64,000 bases of DNA from Planobispora rosea (GTDB lineage: Bacteria > Actinomycetota > Actinomycetes > Streptosporangiales > Streptosporangiaceae). The position numbers and the translations under genes are program-made. Positions within the stretch are counted from its first letter, which is position 1. Each line of letters begins with the position of its first letter. The stretch is from NCBI RefSeq assembly GCF_014648175.1, contig NZ_BMQP01000011.1, positions 124,001 through 188,000 on the forward strand. Reading direction: 5' to 3'. Of the stretch, positions 35,168-45,894 are shown piece by piece. Under the pieces are notes generated by a model. It did not search any database. It was given only the letters and a program-made list of their open reading frames with translations, and was not told the DNA's origin.

Positions 35168-36160
35168 TCAGGACGGGCCGGACTCCTGGTAGTCCTCCGG
35201 AGCGAGCGTCCGGAGGAAGAACGAGGCCGAGGTCGCGTCGGTGTGCCTGACCGTGGCCCGGAGCACCGTGAGGTCCTCGAATCCGACCTCGTCGTGGACG
35301 ATCTCCCCGGCGTGGTCGCCGAACGGCTTGCCCAGGCGGTTCTTCCCCTCCGTGGTGAACCGGGTGGTGAAGTCCCCGCGCACGGCTGCGTGCCCGGCCG
35401 CCTGCGGCAGTACGCACACCACGCTGACCGGCCGGTCGGTCGCGGACGCCGGAGGCCGCACCCCCACCCCCTGGAGCCTCACCTCCGGCCCCGAGCCGAC
35501 CTCCTGGGGATCCATTATGAAAGCGGCGGCGACGTCCCCGAGACAGGTCGCGATCGCGAGGTATCCATCCTTTCCGGCAAGTGTGGGCGATCCGCCGAGC
35601 ACGTCCCTGACGGCCGACCCGGACGGACTCGCCGCGATGACGGAGCCGGTGACGGCCACGTTGCCGAACGGGTCGTCGGCGGAGGTCTGGACGAGCATGC
35701 CGTTCTCCGAGGTGGCGGTGACGTCCTCACCCCGGGTGATCACTTCGTGCTCGCCGAGCCTGCGGGGCGCTCCTCCGGCCGCGACCAGCCTGTCCCGGAC
35801 GGCGGCGGCGTCGAAGTCTCCGTCCAGTCGTACGGTGTCCGGCGGTATGCCGATGGAGATCGCCCGTTCGGCCCCGGACAGATCGCCGCCGACCGGGTCC
35901 CGCCGTTCCGGGACGCCGAACGCGCCGAGACTGAAGGAGGCCATGTCCTGCCAGGGACGCTCCGTCTCCTGTCCGGGGGTCAGGCCGAGGTCCCGCCAGT
36001 GGGCCAGGTCGTTGTAGAGGAACGCCTGACTCGCCGGCGCGCTCTCGGCCACCTCGGCCATCGCCTCGGCCAGCTCTGTCCCGGAGGAGTCGCCGCCCGC
36101 CTGCGCGCAACCCGCCAGGGCCAGAGCCGCCGCCACCGTGAGCACACCGACACGCCGCAT
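35168..36160 (-). CDS. lipoprotein, paralogue B
   Basis: A 330-residue lipoprotein; the signal MRRVGVLTVAAALALAGC places the lipid-modified cysteine at C18. The same conserved blocks as the downstream gene occur in the same order (FLYNDLAHWRDLGLTPGQ, AISIGIPPDTVRLDGDFD, ATCLGDVAAAF, RLQGVGVRPPASATDRPVSVVC, FGDHAGEIVHDEV). The pair is therefore a tandem duplication with clear divergence (roughly one third identical by eye). Function unknown. It is followed closely by paralogue A and preceded by a short gap to leuS, all on the minus strand. Confidence 0.8.
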   Translation of the reverse strand: MRRVGVLTVAAALALAGCAQAGGDSSGTELAEAMAEVAESAPASQAFLYNDLAHWRDLGLTPGQETERPWQDMASFSLGAFGVPERRDPVGGDLSGAERAISIGIPPDTVRLDGDFDAAAVRDRLVAAGGAPRRLGEHEVITRGEDVTATSENGMLVQTSADDPFGNVAVTGSVIAASPSGSAVRDVLGGSPTLAGKDGYLAIATCLGDVAAAFIMDPQEVGSGPEVRLQGVGVRPPASATDRPVSVVCVLPQAAGHAAVRGDFTTRFTTEGKNRLGKPFGDHAGEIVHDEVGFEDLTVLRATVRHTDATSASFFLRTLAPEDYQESGPS

Positions 36161-36215
36161 GGGAGAACCCTAGGGGACCTTCGCACCATGATCCGAAGGT
36201 CCCTCTCCGATGAGG

Positions 36216-38702
<2,487 letters not shown>

Positions 38703-38766
38703 GTTTTCTTCCCTCGGTGTCCGTCCGCACAGATGAACAGATGATCTGAATCATCCGACCCAATAG

Positions 38767-38791
38767 AAAAACCCTCCGCTCAGGCGAAGGG
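38767..38791 (-). terminator. attenuator terminator of leuS
   Basis: On the minus strand CCCTTCGC, a CTGA loop and GCGGAGGG (38791-38772) are followed by TTTTT (38771-38767), about 65 nt before the leuS GTG. It is an intrinsic terminator in the leuS leader. An upstream 9-bp pair, CCGCACCGG (38835-38827) with CCGGTGCGG (38803-38795), ends just before it and could act as the alternative or pause structure. Confidence 0.75.
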
Positions 38792-38811
38792 CAGCCGCAC
38801 CGGTGGGGCGT

Positions 38812-38865
38812 CTAGCGCCGGGAAGGCCGGTGCGGCCCGGTAAGCAGCAGGGTCGCGGCACGCAT
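38812..38865 (-). CDS. leuS leader peptide with three consecutive Leu codons
   Basis: A 17-codon ORF, MRAATLLLTGPHRPSRR, runs from ATG 38865 to TAG 38812. Codons 6-8 are CTG CTG CTT. A TAGGCT hexamer ends 5 nt before the ATG, so the transcript is probably leaderless, as for other actinobacterial leader peptides. The ORF overlaps the first arm of a 9-bp hairpin, and an intrinsic terminator follows before leuS. Stalling at the Leu codons when charged tRNA-Leu is scarce would favour readthrough into leuS. Confidence 0.75.
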   Translation of the reverse strand: MRAATLLLTGPHRPSRR

Positions 38866-39267
38866 ATCTAAAGCCTATCGCAGTCCGTAACGCTTTTCAT
38901 GAGCACGGTACGGACGCGGCCCCGAACACGGTACGGAGGCGACCGAGCCGAATCCGGGACGCCGGGACCGGGGGGTCGGCACAATGGTGGGACGTCACAC
39001 GCGGGGCAGTCGGCACCCGGGCCGGTAGATCCGTTGTGACCTCGACTGTCCCTGCCGTTTACCCTTTTCACCGTGGCACACTCAGCAGCGCCGGGGCAGG
39101 GCCCTGATCCCACGGAGGCGGGCCTGCCGATGCAGGATCCTCCGACCGATCCCACCGGGCTTCAGTTCAGGGGGGCGTTCTCCCGTTTCCCCGCCGATCC
39201 CCCCGCTTCGCATGAGAGCATGCCCAATATTCCCAATTCGGGCACCCATACGAGAGGTAAGGAACCC

Positions 39268-40962
39268 ATGGCCCCGGATGATTCCAGCCGGCCCCACTTG
39301 CCTCCGGCATGGGCCCCGGCCCCCGAACCCCCGCCGGCTTGGGCGAACGACCCGCTCGGCACCGGTACGGGCGGCACCGGCCCGCTCGGCACCGGCCCGC
39401 TCGGCACCGGCGGCACCGGTCCGGGGCTCCCGCTCCCGCCGCAGGTTCCCGCCCCGGGCGACTCCTCGCGGCAGGCCTCCGTCCCGGGCAGCCGCTCGTG
39501 GCAGCAGATGTTCCAGACGCAGTCCTCCACCCCCGCGAATCCCCGATCGGGGGCGCCGGCTGCCGGCGCGCGGGATGACGACGGCCCGTCGTACGGCGGG
39601 CCCGCCCAGGGAGATCCCGCCCAGGGCAGCTGGCCGCCCGTGGCCGCGACCGGCAGCTGGCCGCCCGTACCCGCGGCTCCGGCCCAGAGTTCTCGGGGCC
39701 CGGAGAACGGTGCACAGGCCCCCTCGGCCGATCCGTTCGCCAGGCACGACCCCTCCATGTCCGGCGATCCGTTCGCCAGGCACGACCCCTCCATGTCCGG
39801 TGACCCGTTCGCCAGGCACGACCCCTCCATGTCCGGTGACCCGTTCGCCAGGCACGACCCCTCCATGTCCGGTGACCCGTTCGCCAGGTCCGCGCCCTTC
39901 GCGCAGACCTCCACGTTCAGCGTCCCCGCGCCCGCGGAGGCGGGCCGTTCCGGCAACGGCGGTCCGGTCGGCAACGGCGGGAGCCCGGGCGACGGCGGGC
40001 ATCCCGGCAACGGACATCCGGGTAACGGCGGGCCGGGCCAGGGCCACCCGCAGTCCCCCCAGGTCCCGCCGGGCGGCCACCTGAGCCGGGACCCGTCCGA
40101 CCCCAACCGGCCGTTCGTCACCGCCGGTCAGATCAGCGGGCCCAAGACCCCGCCGCCGGAGCGCCAGCAGGAGCTGTGGAACACCGTCTTCGGCGAGAAC
40201 TACCAGGCCATCGGCGACGAGGGCGAGCTGGAGGAGACCGGCAGGCCGGTCTGGGTCTTCGCGCTCGCCGGGTCCGTGGCGATCGCGCTGGTCGGCGCGC
40301 TCATCTGGGCCTTCCTGGCCGGGCCGCTGGCCTCCGCCGACGAGGTCACCGAGCCCGTGGCCGACAGCAGCAAGCCCGCGGCCTCGCCGAAGACGACCGC
40401 CAAGCCGAAGATCGGCCGCCTGCCGAAGTACCCGGGTGAGGCCTCGCCGGTCGCCGGCACCCTCACCGATGCCAACGCCGCCATCACCCTCGCGCGGCTC
40501 GGTGCCCCGTGGCGGCAGGACACCCGCCCGACGATGCCCACGACGTACGGCTTCAGCACCCGCCAGTACGCCCCGGCGGGCCAGGACTCGACCGGGAAGA
40601 ACCAGTACGCCCAGGTCATGTCCGGGCCGCTCTCACCCCGGCTGCGCAAGCACTACACCTCGCCGGAGAACCTGGCGCCGGTGATCAACGCGGTGGCGAA
40701 CGCCGCGCGCAACAAGTTCTTCCCCGAGGGCAACAAGGCCCGCAAGACCGCCCAGCAGACCCTGTCGGTCAGCGGCCTCCCGGGCCAGCTGGCCGCCTAC
40801 GAGATCACCTCCGGCACGGACACGACCACCATCGTCGTGGCCGCGGTGAGCACCGGGGCCGATCTGCCCGCGATCGTCTACATGTCGGTCCCGGAGAGCG
40901 GCGAGGAGCTGCTGCCCGACGTCAACACCGTCTTCAAGTCGATCAGGACGGCCGCCGGCTGA
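39268..40962 (+). CDS. single-pass membrane protein with long repeat-rich cytoplasmic region
   Basis: A 564-residue protein if it starts at ATG 39268 (MAPDDSSRPHLPPAW), which has AAGGAA nearby; the frame is open to 39073. Residues 1-325 are Pro/Gly/Ser-rich and probably disordered, with four 12-residue repeats of DPFARHDPSMSG (about 155-205) and Gly-Asn repeats. One membrane helix, VWVFALAGSVAIALVGALIWAFLAGPL, lies near 328-352. The extracytoplasmic domain (about 380-564; YPGEASPVAGTLTDANAAITLARLGAPW...) is folded and ends with VPESGEELLPDVNTVFKSIRTA. I recognise this as an actinomycete-type membrane-anchored protein but cannot name a function. It is divergent from leuS. Confidence 0.75.
   Translation: MAPDDSSRPHLPPAWAPAPEPPPAWANDPLGTGTGGTGPLGTGPLGTGGTGPGLPLPPQVPAPGDSSRQASVPGSRSWQQMFQTQSSTPANPRSGAPAAGARDDDGPSYGGPAQGDPAQGSWPPVAATGSWPPVPAAPAQSSRGPENGAQAPSADPFARHDPSMSGDPFARHDPSMSGDPFARHDPSMSGDPFARHDPSMSGDPFARSAPFAQTSTFSVPAPAEAGRSGNGGPVGNGGSPGDGGHPGNGHPGNGGPGQGHPQSPQVPPGGHLSRDPSDPNRPFVTAGQISGPKTPPPERQQELWNTVFGENYQAIGDEGELEETGRPVWVFALAGSVAIALVGALIWAFLAGPLASADEVTEPVADSSKPAASPKTTAKPKIGRLPKYPGEASPVAGTLTDANAAITLARLGAPWRQDTRPTMPTTYGFSTRQYAPAGQDSTGKNQYAQVMSGPLSPRLRKHYTSPENLAPVINAVANAARNKFFPEGNKARKTAQQTLSVSGLPGQLAAYEITSGTDTTTIVVAAVSTGADLPAIVYMSVPESGEELLPDVNTVFKSIRTAAG
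39730..39888 (+). repeat. four 36-bp tandem repeats plus a partial fifth
   Basis: Units at 39730, 39766, 39802 and 39838, nearly identical (GATCCGTTCGCC...ATGTCCGGC), encode DPFARHDPSMSG, with a truncated copy at 39874. They are in frame and within the membrane-protein gene. Confidence 0.95.
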
Positions 40963-40983
40963 GGGCCGGGGACGGCCCCGGCC

Positions 40984-42258
40984 TCAGAAGCGGCACTCCA
41001 TGTGCTTGATGCCGTTGATGAAACTGGAGTAGAGCCGCTCGGGGGTGCCGCCCTCGATCTGCGGCACGCGGCGCAGCAGCTCACGGAACATCACCGTGAT
41101 CTCGCGGCGGGCCAGGTGGGCGCCGAGGCAGAAGTGCGGCCCCGGCCCGCCGAAGCCCACGTGCGGGCCCTCGGTGCGCAGGATGTCGAACCGGAGCGGA
41201 TCGGTGAAGACCGTCTCGTCCCGGTTGGCGGACCAGTAGTAGAGGACGACCTTCTCGCCCTTGCGGTAGAGGGTGCCGTTCATCTCGTGGTCGCGGGTGA
41301 GTTTGCGCCGCATGAAGTTCACCGGGGCGGCCAGCCGGACGATCTCCTCGACCGCGCCGGGGGCGTGGCCGTCGATGTCGGAGAGCCAGAGCGCGCGCTG
41401 GTCGGGGTTGCGGGTCAGCAGGCGCAGGCCGTACGAGATGGCGTTGCGGGTGGTCTCGTTGCCCGCCACCACCAGCAGGATGAAGAACGAGCCCAGTTCC
41501 TGGGCGGTGAGCCGCTCTCCGTCGATGTTGGCGTTGACCAGTGACGAGGTGAGGTCGTCGGTGGGGTGCTCGGCGCGGTACGCGGCGAGGTCCTGGACGA
41601 GCTGGTTGAGTTCCAGTCCGGCGGCCAGCAGCCTCTCTGCGATCTTGGTTATGTCGTCGCCGCCGTACTCCGGGTCGAAGCCGCCGAGGATGACGTTCGA
41701 CCGGTCGAAGACGAAGCCGTAGTCCTTCTCCGGAATGCCCATCATGTCGCAGATGATCTTCAGCGGCAGCCGGGCCGCGACCTCGGTGACGAAGTCGCAG
41801 CCCGGCCCCCCGGCGAGCAGATCATCGACGATCTTCGAGGCCGCCGCGTCGACGTCGGCCTCGAACTGCTTGATCATCTTTGGGGTGAACGCCCGGGAGA
41901 CGATCCGGCGCAGCCGCGCGTGCCGGGGGTCGTCCATATTGATCATCGAGCCGAAGTACTCGGTGAACTCCGGCGGCATGTCCGGAATGTTGGTGGCGCC
42001 GCCGTCGCCGGAGCAGAAGACCTCCGGATTCCGGCTGGCCTCCAGGATGTCGGCGTGCCGGACCAGCGCGTGGTAGCCCGGCCCCGGCGGGGCGAAGTCG
42101 ATCTCCGGCTCCCGGTAGAAGACCGGATGCTCCAGGCCCCGCAGGAGCTGGAAGGCGTGCTCCCGCTCGTGCATGGGCCTGGCCCAGAAGTCGTAGTCCG
42201 ACAGGTCGAAGTCGGCGACGGAGACGATCGGCCTCCGCTCGGCTGGCGTCACGCTCAT
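40984..42258 (-). CDS. cytochrome P450, CYP124-like (copy 1)
   Basis: A 424-residue soluble bacterial P450 from ATG 42258 (MSVTPAERRP). The I-helix oxygen-activation motif is VVAGNETTRNAISYG, the K-helix ExxR is EEIVR, and the heme loop is FGGPGPHFCLGAHLARRE with the cysteine thiolate. The region DDPRHARLRRIVSRAFTPKMIKQFE and the ending SSFINGIKHMECRF strongly resemble mycobacterial CYP124, which omega-hydroxylates methyl-branched lipids and cholestenone. It needs a ferredoxin and reductase, none of which is nearby. The substrate here is inferred only from similarity. The promoter region shares a TTGACGTAAGTG element with the third P450. Confidence 0.92.
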   Translation of the reverse strand: MSVTPAERRPIVSVADFDLSDYDFWARPMHEREHAFQLLRGLEHPVFYREPEIDFAPPGPGYHALVRHADILEASRNPEVFCSGDGGATNIPDMPPEFTEYFGSMINMDDPRHARLRRIVSRAFTPKMIKQFEADVDAAASKIVDDLLAGGPGCDFVTEVAARLPLKIICDMMGIPEKDYGFVFDRSNVILGGFDPEYGGDDITKIAERLLAAGLELNQLVQDLAAYRAEHPTDDLTSSLVNANIDGERLTAQELGSFFILLVVAGNETTRNAISYGLRLLTRNPDQRALWLSDIDGHAPGAVEEIVRLAAPVNFMRRKLTRDHEMNGTLYRKGEKVVLYYWSANRDETVFTDPLRFDILRTEGPHVGFGGPGPHFCLGAHLARREITVMFRELLRRVPQIEGGTPERLYSSFINGIKHMECRF

Positions 42259-42283
42259 GACCCCGATCCTTTGCAGAAGCAAC

Positions 42284-42295
42284 CACTTACGTCAA
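42284..42295 (-). promoter_or_regulatory. shared TTGACGTAAGTG element (P450 copy 1)
   Basis: On the minus strand TTGACGTAAGTG is followed by GTTGCT; the same 12-mer precedes the third P450 (45883-45894). It looks like a -35 (TTGACG) fused to a common operator. Confidence 0.5.
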
Positions 42296-42304
42296 TGGGG
42301 TGAT

Positions 42305-43567
42305 TCAGAACTCGCAGGTCAGGTGCTTGATGCCGTTGATGAAGCTGGAGCGCAGGCGGTCGGGCTCACCGGCGGAGCGGATCTGCGGGAGCCGGGTGAA
42401 CAGCTCGCGGAACATCACGGCGATCTCGCGGCGGGCCAGGTGGGCGCCGAGGCAGAAGTGCGGCCCCGGCCCGCCGAAACCGACGTGGGGGCCCTCGGTG
42501 CGCAGGATGTCGAAGCGGCAGGGGTCGGTGAAGACGTCCTCGTCACGGTTGGCGGACCAGTAGAAGAGCAGCACCTTGTCACCCTCGCGGTAGAGGGTGC
42601 CGTTCATCTCGTGGTCGCGGGTGACCGTACGGCGCATCCACGTGACCGGGGAGGCCAGCCGGACGATCTCCTCGACCGCCCCGCCGACGCGGCCGTCGAA
42701 GTCCGAGAGCAGCAGCGCCCGCTGGTCCGGGTTCTCGGTGAACAGGTGCAGGCCGTGGGAGATGGCGTTGCGGGTGGTCTCGTTGCCCGCCACCACCAGC
42801 AGGATGAAGAACGAGCCCAGCTCCTGCATCGTCAGCTTCTCGCCGTCGATGTTGGCCCTGGTGAGGGTGGCGATGAGGGCGTCATCGGCCAGGTCGCGCG
42901 AACCGGCCAGGGAGGTGACCAGGTCCTGGAGGCGCTGACCGGCTCCCAGCAGCAGTTCGGCGGCCTTGCTGAGGTCCTCGATGAACTCGGGGTCGCCGCC
43001 GGAGAGGATGACGTTCGAGGCGTCGAAGACCGTCTGGTAGTGCTCCTCGGGGATGCCCATCATGTCACAGATGATCTTCAGGGGCAGCCGGGCCGCGACC
43101 TCGGTGACGAAGTCGCCGCCCGGCCCCCCGGCGATGAGGTCGTCCACGATGCGGGTGGCCTCGGCCTGGACGTCGGCCTCGAACTGCTTGATCATCTTCG
43201 GGGTGAACGCCCGGGAGACGATCCGGCGCAGCCGCGCGTGCCGGGGGTCGTCCATATTGATCATCGAGCCGAAGTACTCGTTGAACTCCACCGGCAGGTC
43301 CTGGACGCTCGTCGCGCTCCGGCCCGAGCAGAAGACCTCGGGGTTCCGGCTGGCCTCGACGATGTCGGCATGGCGCACCAGCGCGTGGTAGCCGGGGCCC
43401 GGCGGGGCGAAGGAGATCTCCGGCTCGGCGAAGCGGATCGGGCCCGGCTGCGCGCGGAGTACGGCGAAGGCCGCCTCGCGTTCGGCCATCGGCCGCTCCC
43501 AGAACGCGATGTCGGACAGGTTGATCTCCGACAGCGGGATCGCCAGTCCGGGGTCCGAAACCGTCAC
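42305..43567 (-). CDS. cytochrome P450, CYP124-like (copy 2)
   Basis: A 420-residue P450. I place the start at GTG 43567 because GGAGG lies 5 nt upstream; ATG 43579 is the alternative. All signatures are present: VVAGNETTRNAISHG, EEIVR, and FGGPGPHFCLGAHLARRE. It is a close paralogue of copy 1; a 112-bp block (43169-43280) differs from 41851-41962 by one base. The P450-P450 gap is 46 bp and the order is copy 2 then copy 1 in transcription, but copy 1 also has its own promoter element. Likely role: omega-hydroxylation of a methyl-branched or isoprenoid chain, inferred from CYP124 similarity. Confidence 0.92.
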   Translation of the reverse strand: MTVSDPGLAIPLSEINLSDIAFWERPMAEREAAFAVLRAQPGPIRFAEPEISFAPPGPGYHALVRHADIVEASRNPEVFCSGRSATSVQDLPVEFNEYFGSMINMDDPRHARLRRIVSRAFTPKMIKQFEADVQAEATRIVDDLIAGGPGGDFVTEVAARLPLKIICDMMGIPEEHYQTVFDASNVILSGGDPEFIEDLSKAAELLLGAGQRLQDLVTSLAGSRDLADDALIATLTRANIDGEKLTMQELGSFFILLVVAGNETTRNAISHGLHLFTENPDQRALLLSDFDGRVGGAVEEIVRLASPVTWMRRTVTRDHEMNGTLYREGDKVLLFYWSANRDEDVFTDPCRFDILRTEGPHVGFGGPGPHFCLGAHLARREIAVMFRELFTRLPQIRSAGEPDRLRSSFINGIKHLTCEF

Positions 43568-43582
43568 ACCAGCCTCCATTAG

Positions 43583-43596
43583 AACCGAGTTCGGTT
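43583..43596. promoter_or_regulatory. perfect 14-bp palindrome before P450 copy 2
   Basis: AACCGA-GT-TCGGTT (43583-43596) is TetR-operator-like and lies 15 bp upstream of the chosen GTG. No regulator gene is adjacent. Confidence 0.55.
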
Positions 43597-43618
43597 TCTT
43601 GCCGATCCTGCCATACGG

Positions 43619-44470
43619 TCACCGTCCCAACCAGTCCAGAATCAGCGCGTTCACCTCCCGGGGCCGCTCCAGGTGGAGGAAGTGGCCGGCGAGGGGAACA
43701 CGCTTCATCCGGGATCCCGGCGGCAGGAACTGCGGGGCCGCCATCGTCAGGTCCGGGTGCAGGCAGCCGTCGCGCTCCCCGTGCAGATAGAGGATCGGCA
43801 CCTCCCCGCCGCCCGCGGCCCCCTCGGCGGCATAGCGGCCGGTCGGCGGCACGGTGCCCAGCATGGCCCGGTAGTAGCCGATCGCGGCGGCCAGGTTGGC
43901 GGGGCCGGCCAGGCTCCGCCGTACCTCCGCGACGTCCTGCGCGGCGTCGTAGCCCGGCGACCAGTCGCGCCACAGCCCTTCGATGAACCCCTCCCCGGCG
44001 GCCGCCGTCTCGGCCAGGGGCGTCTGGAACAGGAAGATGTAGAAGGAGCGCTTGAGCTGCTCGTAGTCGAAGAAGGCCGAGATCATCGCGGCCGGCGGGG
44101 GCACCGCCATGGCGACCGCCGTCCGCCAGCGCTCGGGAGCGAAGGCGGTGGCGCCGTAGACGGGGAAGGCTCCCCAGTCGTGCCCGATGAGCACCGCGTC
44201 GCCGTCGCCGCCGAGCGCCTCGTGCAGCGCGCAGGCGTCGGCGACCAGCGCCCCGGGCTCGTAGGCCCCGTCGGCGGGGATCGAGGTGGGCGCGTAACCG
44301 CGCATGAACGGCGCGACCGCCCGGTAGCCGCGATCGGCCAGCGCGGGCAGGAGGTGCCGCCAGGTGTGCGCGGTGTCGGGGAAGCCGTGCAGGCAGAGCG
44401 CGAGCGGCCCCTGCCCCGTCTCCAGGTAGCCGAAGTCGATCCCGTTGGCCGTGACCGTCCTGATCTCCAT
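43619..44470 (-). CDS. alpha/beta hydrolase, epoxide-hydrolase type
   Basis: A 283-residue hydrolase from ATG 44470 (MEIRTVTANGIDFGYLETG). The oxyanion motif HGFPDTAHTW is at 28-37. The nucleophile elbow GHDWG, with Asp98, is the epoxide-hydrolase/haloalkane-dehalogenase form rather than a Ser nucleophile. The acid lies in LHGERDGCLHPD and the catalytic His in LAGHFLHLERP. It probably opens epoxides or hydrolyses a related bond. It lies between P450 copies 2 and 3, all on the minus strand, so it may act on a product of the P450s. The longer upstream frame has no ribosome site. A TAGGTT hexamer about 10 nt before the ATG hints at a short leader. Confidence 0.88.
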   Translation of the reverse strand: MEIRTVTANGIDFGYLETGQGPLALCLHGFPDTAHTWRHLLPALADRGYRAVAPFMRGYAPTSIPADGAYEPGALVADACALHEALGGDGDAVLIGHDWGAFPVYGATAFAPERWRTAVAMAVPPPAAMISAFFDYEQLKRSFYIFLFQTPLAETAAAGEGFIEGLWRDWSPGYDAAQDVAEVRRSLAGPANLAAAIGYYRAMLGTVPPTGRYAAEGAAGGGEVPILYLHGERDGCLHPDLTMAAPQFLPPGSRMKRVPLAGHFLHLERPREVNALILDWLGR

Positions 44471-44602
44471 GCTCGTGAACCTAGCACTAGCTTGACTCCG
44501 GGCAGTGGGCACTCTTCCGCAATCACCCCCCTCCCCCTGCCGCAACAGGACCGCGACCCGCTCCTGGTCGGCCCACCCCGAGGAGATCGACGCGCAGACG
44601 GG

Positions 44603-45859
44603 TCAGGTCGCGTACGGCAGATGCTTGATGCCGTTGATGAAGTTGGACAGCAGGTAGTCGGGCTCGCCGGTGGAGCGGATCTCCGGCAGGCGGGTGAACA
44701 GCTCGCGGAACATCACGGTGATCTCACGGCGGGCCAGGTGGGCGCCGAGGCAGTAGTGCGGGCCCGGGCCGCCGAAGCCGACGTGCGGGTTGGGGTGCCG
44801 GGTGATGTCGAAGGCGTCGGGGTCGGTGAAGACGGCCTCGTCGCGGTTGGCGGAGTTGTAGAAGAGCAGGACCTTGTCGCCCTTGCGGTAGTCCATGCCG
44901 TTCATCGTGTGGTCACGGGTGAGCGTTCGGCGGAACTGGATCACCGGCGTGGAGTAGCGGATGATCTCCTCGACCGCCCCGCCGATGCGGCCCTCGAAGT
45001 CCGAAAGGAGCAGCTCCCGCTGCTCGGGGTGGTCGGTGAGCAGTTTCAGCCCGTGGGAGATGGCGTTGCGGGTGGTCTCGCTCCCGGCGACCACCAGCAG
45101 GATGAAGAACGAGCCCAGCTCCTGGGGCGTGAGCGACTCCTCGCCGTTGACCAGGAGACTGGTCAGGTCGCCGGTGGAGTTCCCCCGGCGCGCGCGGCCG
45201 AGCCGGGCGGCCAGGTGGTTGAGCGAGCGGCCGGCGTTCATCAGCTTGACCAGGCCGCGGGCCACGTTCCAGCGTTTGAACTCGGGCTCGATGCCGGTGT
45301 ACTCGGGGTCGGCGTTGCCCAGGATGATGTTGGTCGCCCGGAGCACCCGGTCATGAAATTTCGGAGGAATCCCCATCATGTCGCAGATGACCTGGACCGG
45401 GAGCCGGGCCGCGATCTGGGTCACGAAGTCGCCGGGTCCCTCCGCGATCGCCTCGTCCACGATCCGGGTGGCCGCGCGCTGGAGGTCCTCCTCCATCTTG
45501 GACAGGATCCGGGGCGTGAACGCCCGGGAGACGATCCGGCGCAGCCGCGCGTGCCGGGGGTCGTCCATGTTGATCATCGAGCCGAAGTAGACCGCCATCC
45601 ACCGGGGCATGTCCACGATGCTGTTGGCCGTCGGCTCACTGCTGAAGATCCCGGCGTTCCTGCTGGCCTCGGAGACGTCCGCGTGCCGCACCAGCGCGTA
45701 GTAGCCGGGCCCGTGCCCGACGAAGGGAACCTTGTTCTCCTTGACGAACACGGGCCGGTCCAACCGGCGGAGCCGCCGGAAGGCGTCCGCGCGCTCCGCC
45801 TGCGGGAGAGCCCAGAACGGGATCTGCGACAGGTCGATATCCGCCACGCTCACTGTCAT
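44603..45859 (-). CDS. cytochrome P450, CYP124-like (copy 3)
   Basis: A 418-residue P450 from ATG 45859 (MTVSVADIDLSQIPFW). Signatures are VVAGSETTRNAISHG (Ser replaces the Asn of copies 1 and 2), EEIIR, and FGGPGPHYCLGAHLARRE. The region DDPRHARLRRIVSRAFTPRILSKMEEDL and the end NFINGIKHLPYAT again match the CYP124-like group. It is clearly paralogous to the two copies at 41-43.6 kb but more divergent. Its promoter carries the TTGACGTAAGTG element also found before copy 1. It likely hydroxylates a methyl-branched lipid, by inference. Confidence 0.92.
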   Translation of the reverse strand: MTVSVADIDLSQIPFWALPQAERADAFRRLRRLDRPVFVKENKVPFVGHGPGYYALVRHADVSEASRNAGIFSSEPTANSIVDMPRWMAVYFGSMINMDDPRHARLRRIVSRAFTPRILSKMEEDLQRAATRIVDEAIAEGPGDFVTQIAARLPVQVICDMMGIPPKFHDRVLRATNIILGNADPEYTGIEPEFKRWNVARGLVKLMNAGRSLNHLAARLGRARRGNSTGDLTSLLVNGEESLTPQELGSFFILLVVAGSETTRNAISHGLKLLTDHPEQRELLLSDFEGRIGGAVEEIIRYSTPVIQFRRTLTRDHTMNGMDYRKGDKVLLFYNSANRDEAVFTDPDAFDITRHPNPHVGFGGPGPHYCLGAHLARREITVMFRELFTRLPEIRSTGEPDYLLSNFINGIKHLPYAT

Positions 45860-45882
45860 AGCCCCAGGCTTGAGCAAGCGCT

Positions 45883-45894
45883 CACTTACGTCAA
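45883..45894 (-). promoter_or_regulatory. shared TTGACGTAAGTG element (P450 copy 3)
   Basis: The minus strand reads TTGACGTAAGTG followed by AGCGCTTGCTC. The core equals the element upstream of P450 copy 1. AAGCGCTT inside the adjoining part is palindromic, suggesting a TetR-type operator just downstream of the -35. Confidence 0.5.

Noticed and set aside
39730..39888. CRISPR-like array of 36-bp repeats
   Set aside because: The units are directly adjacent with no spacers and stay in frame in a coding region; they are protein repeats.
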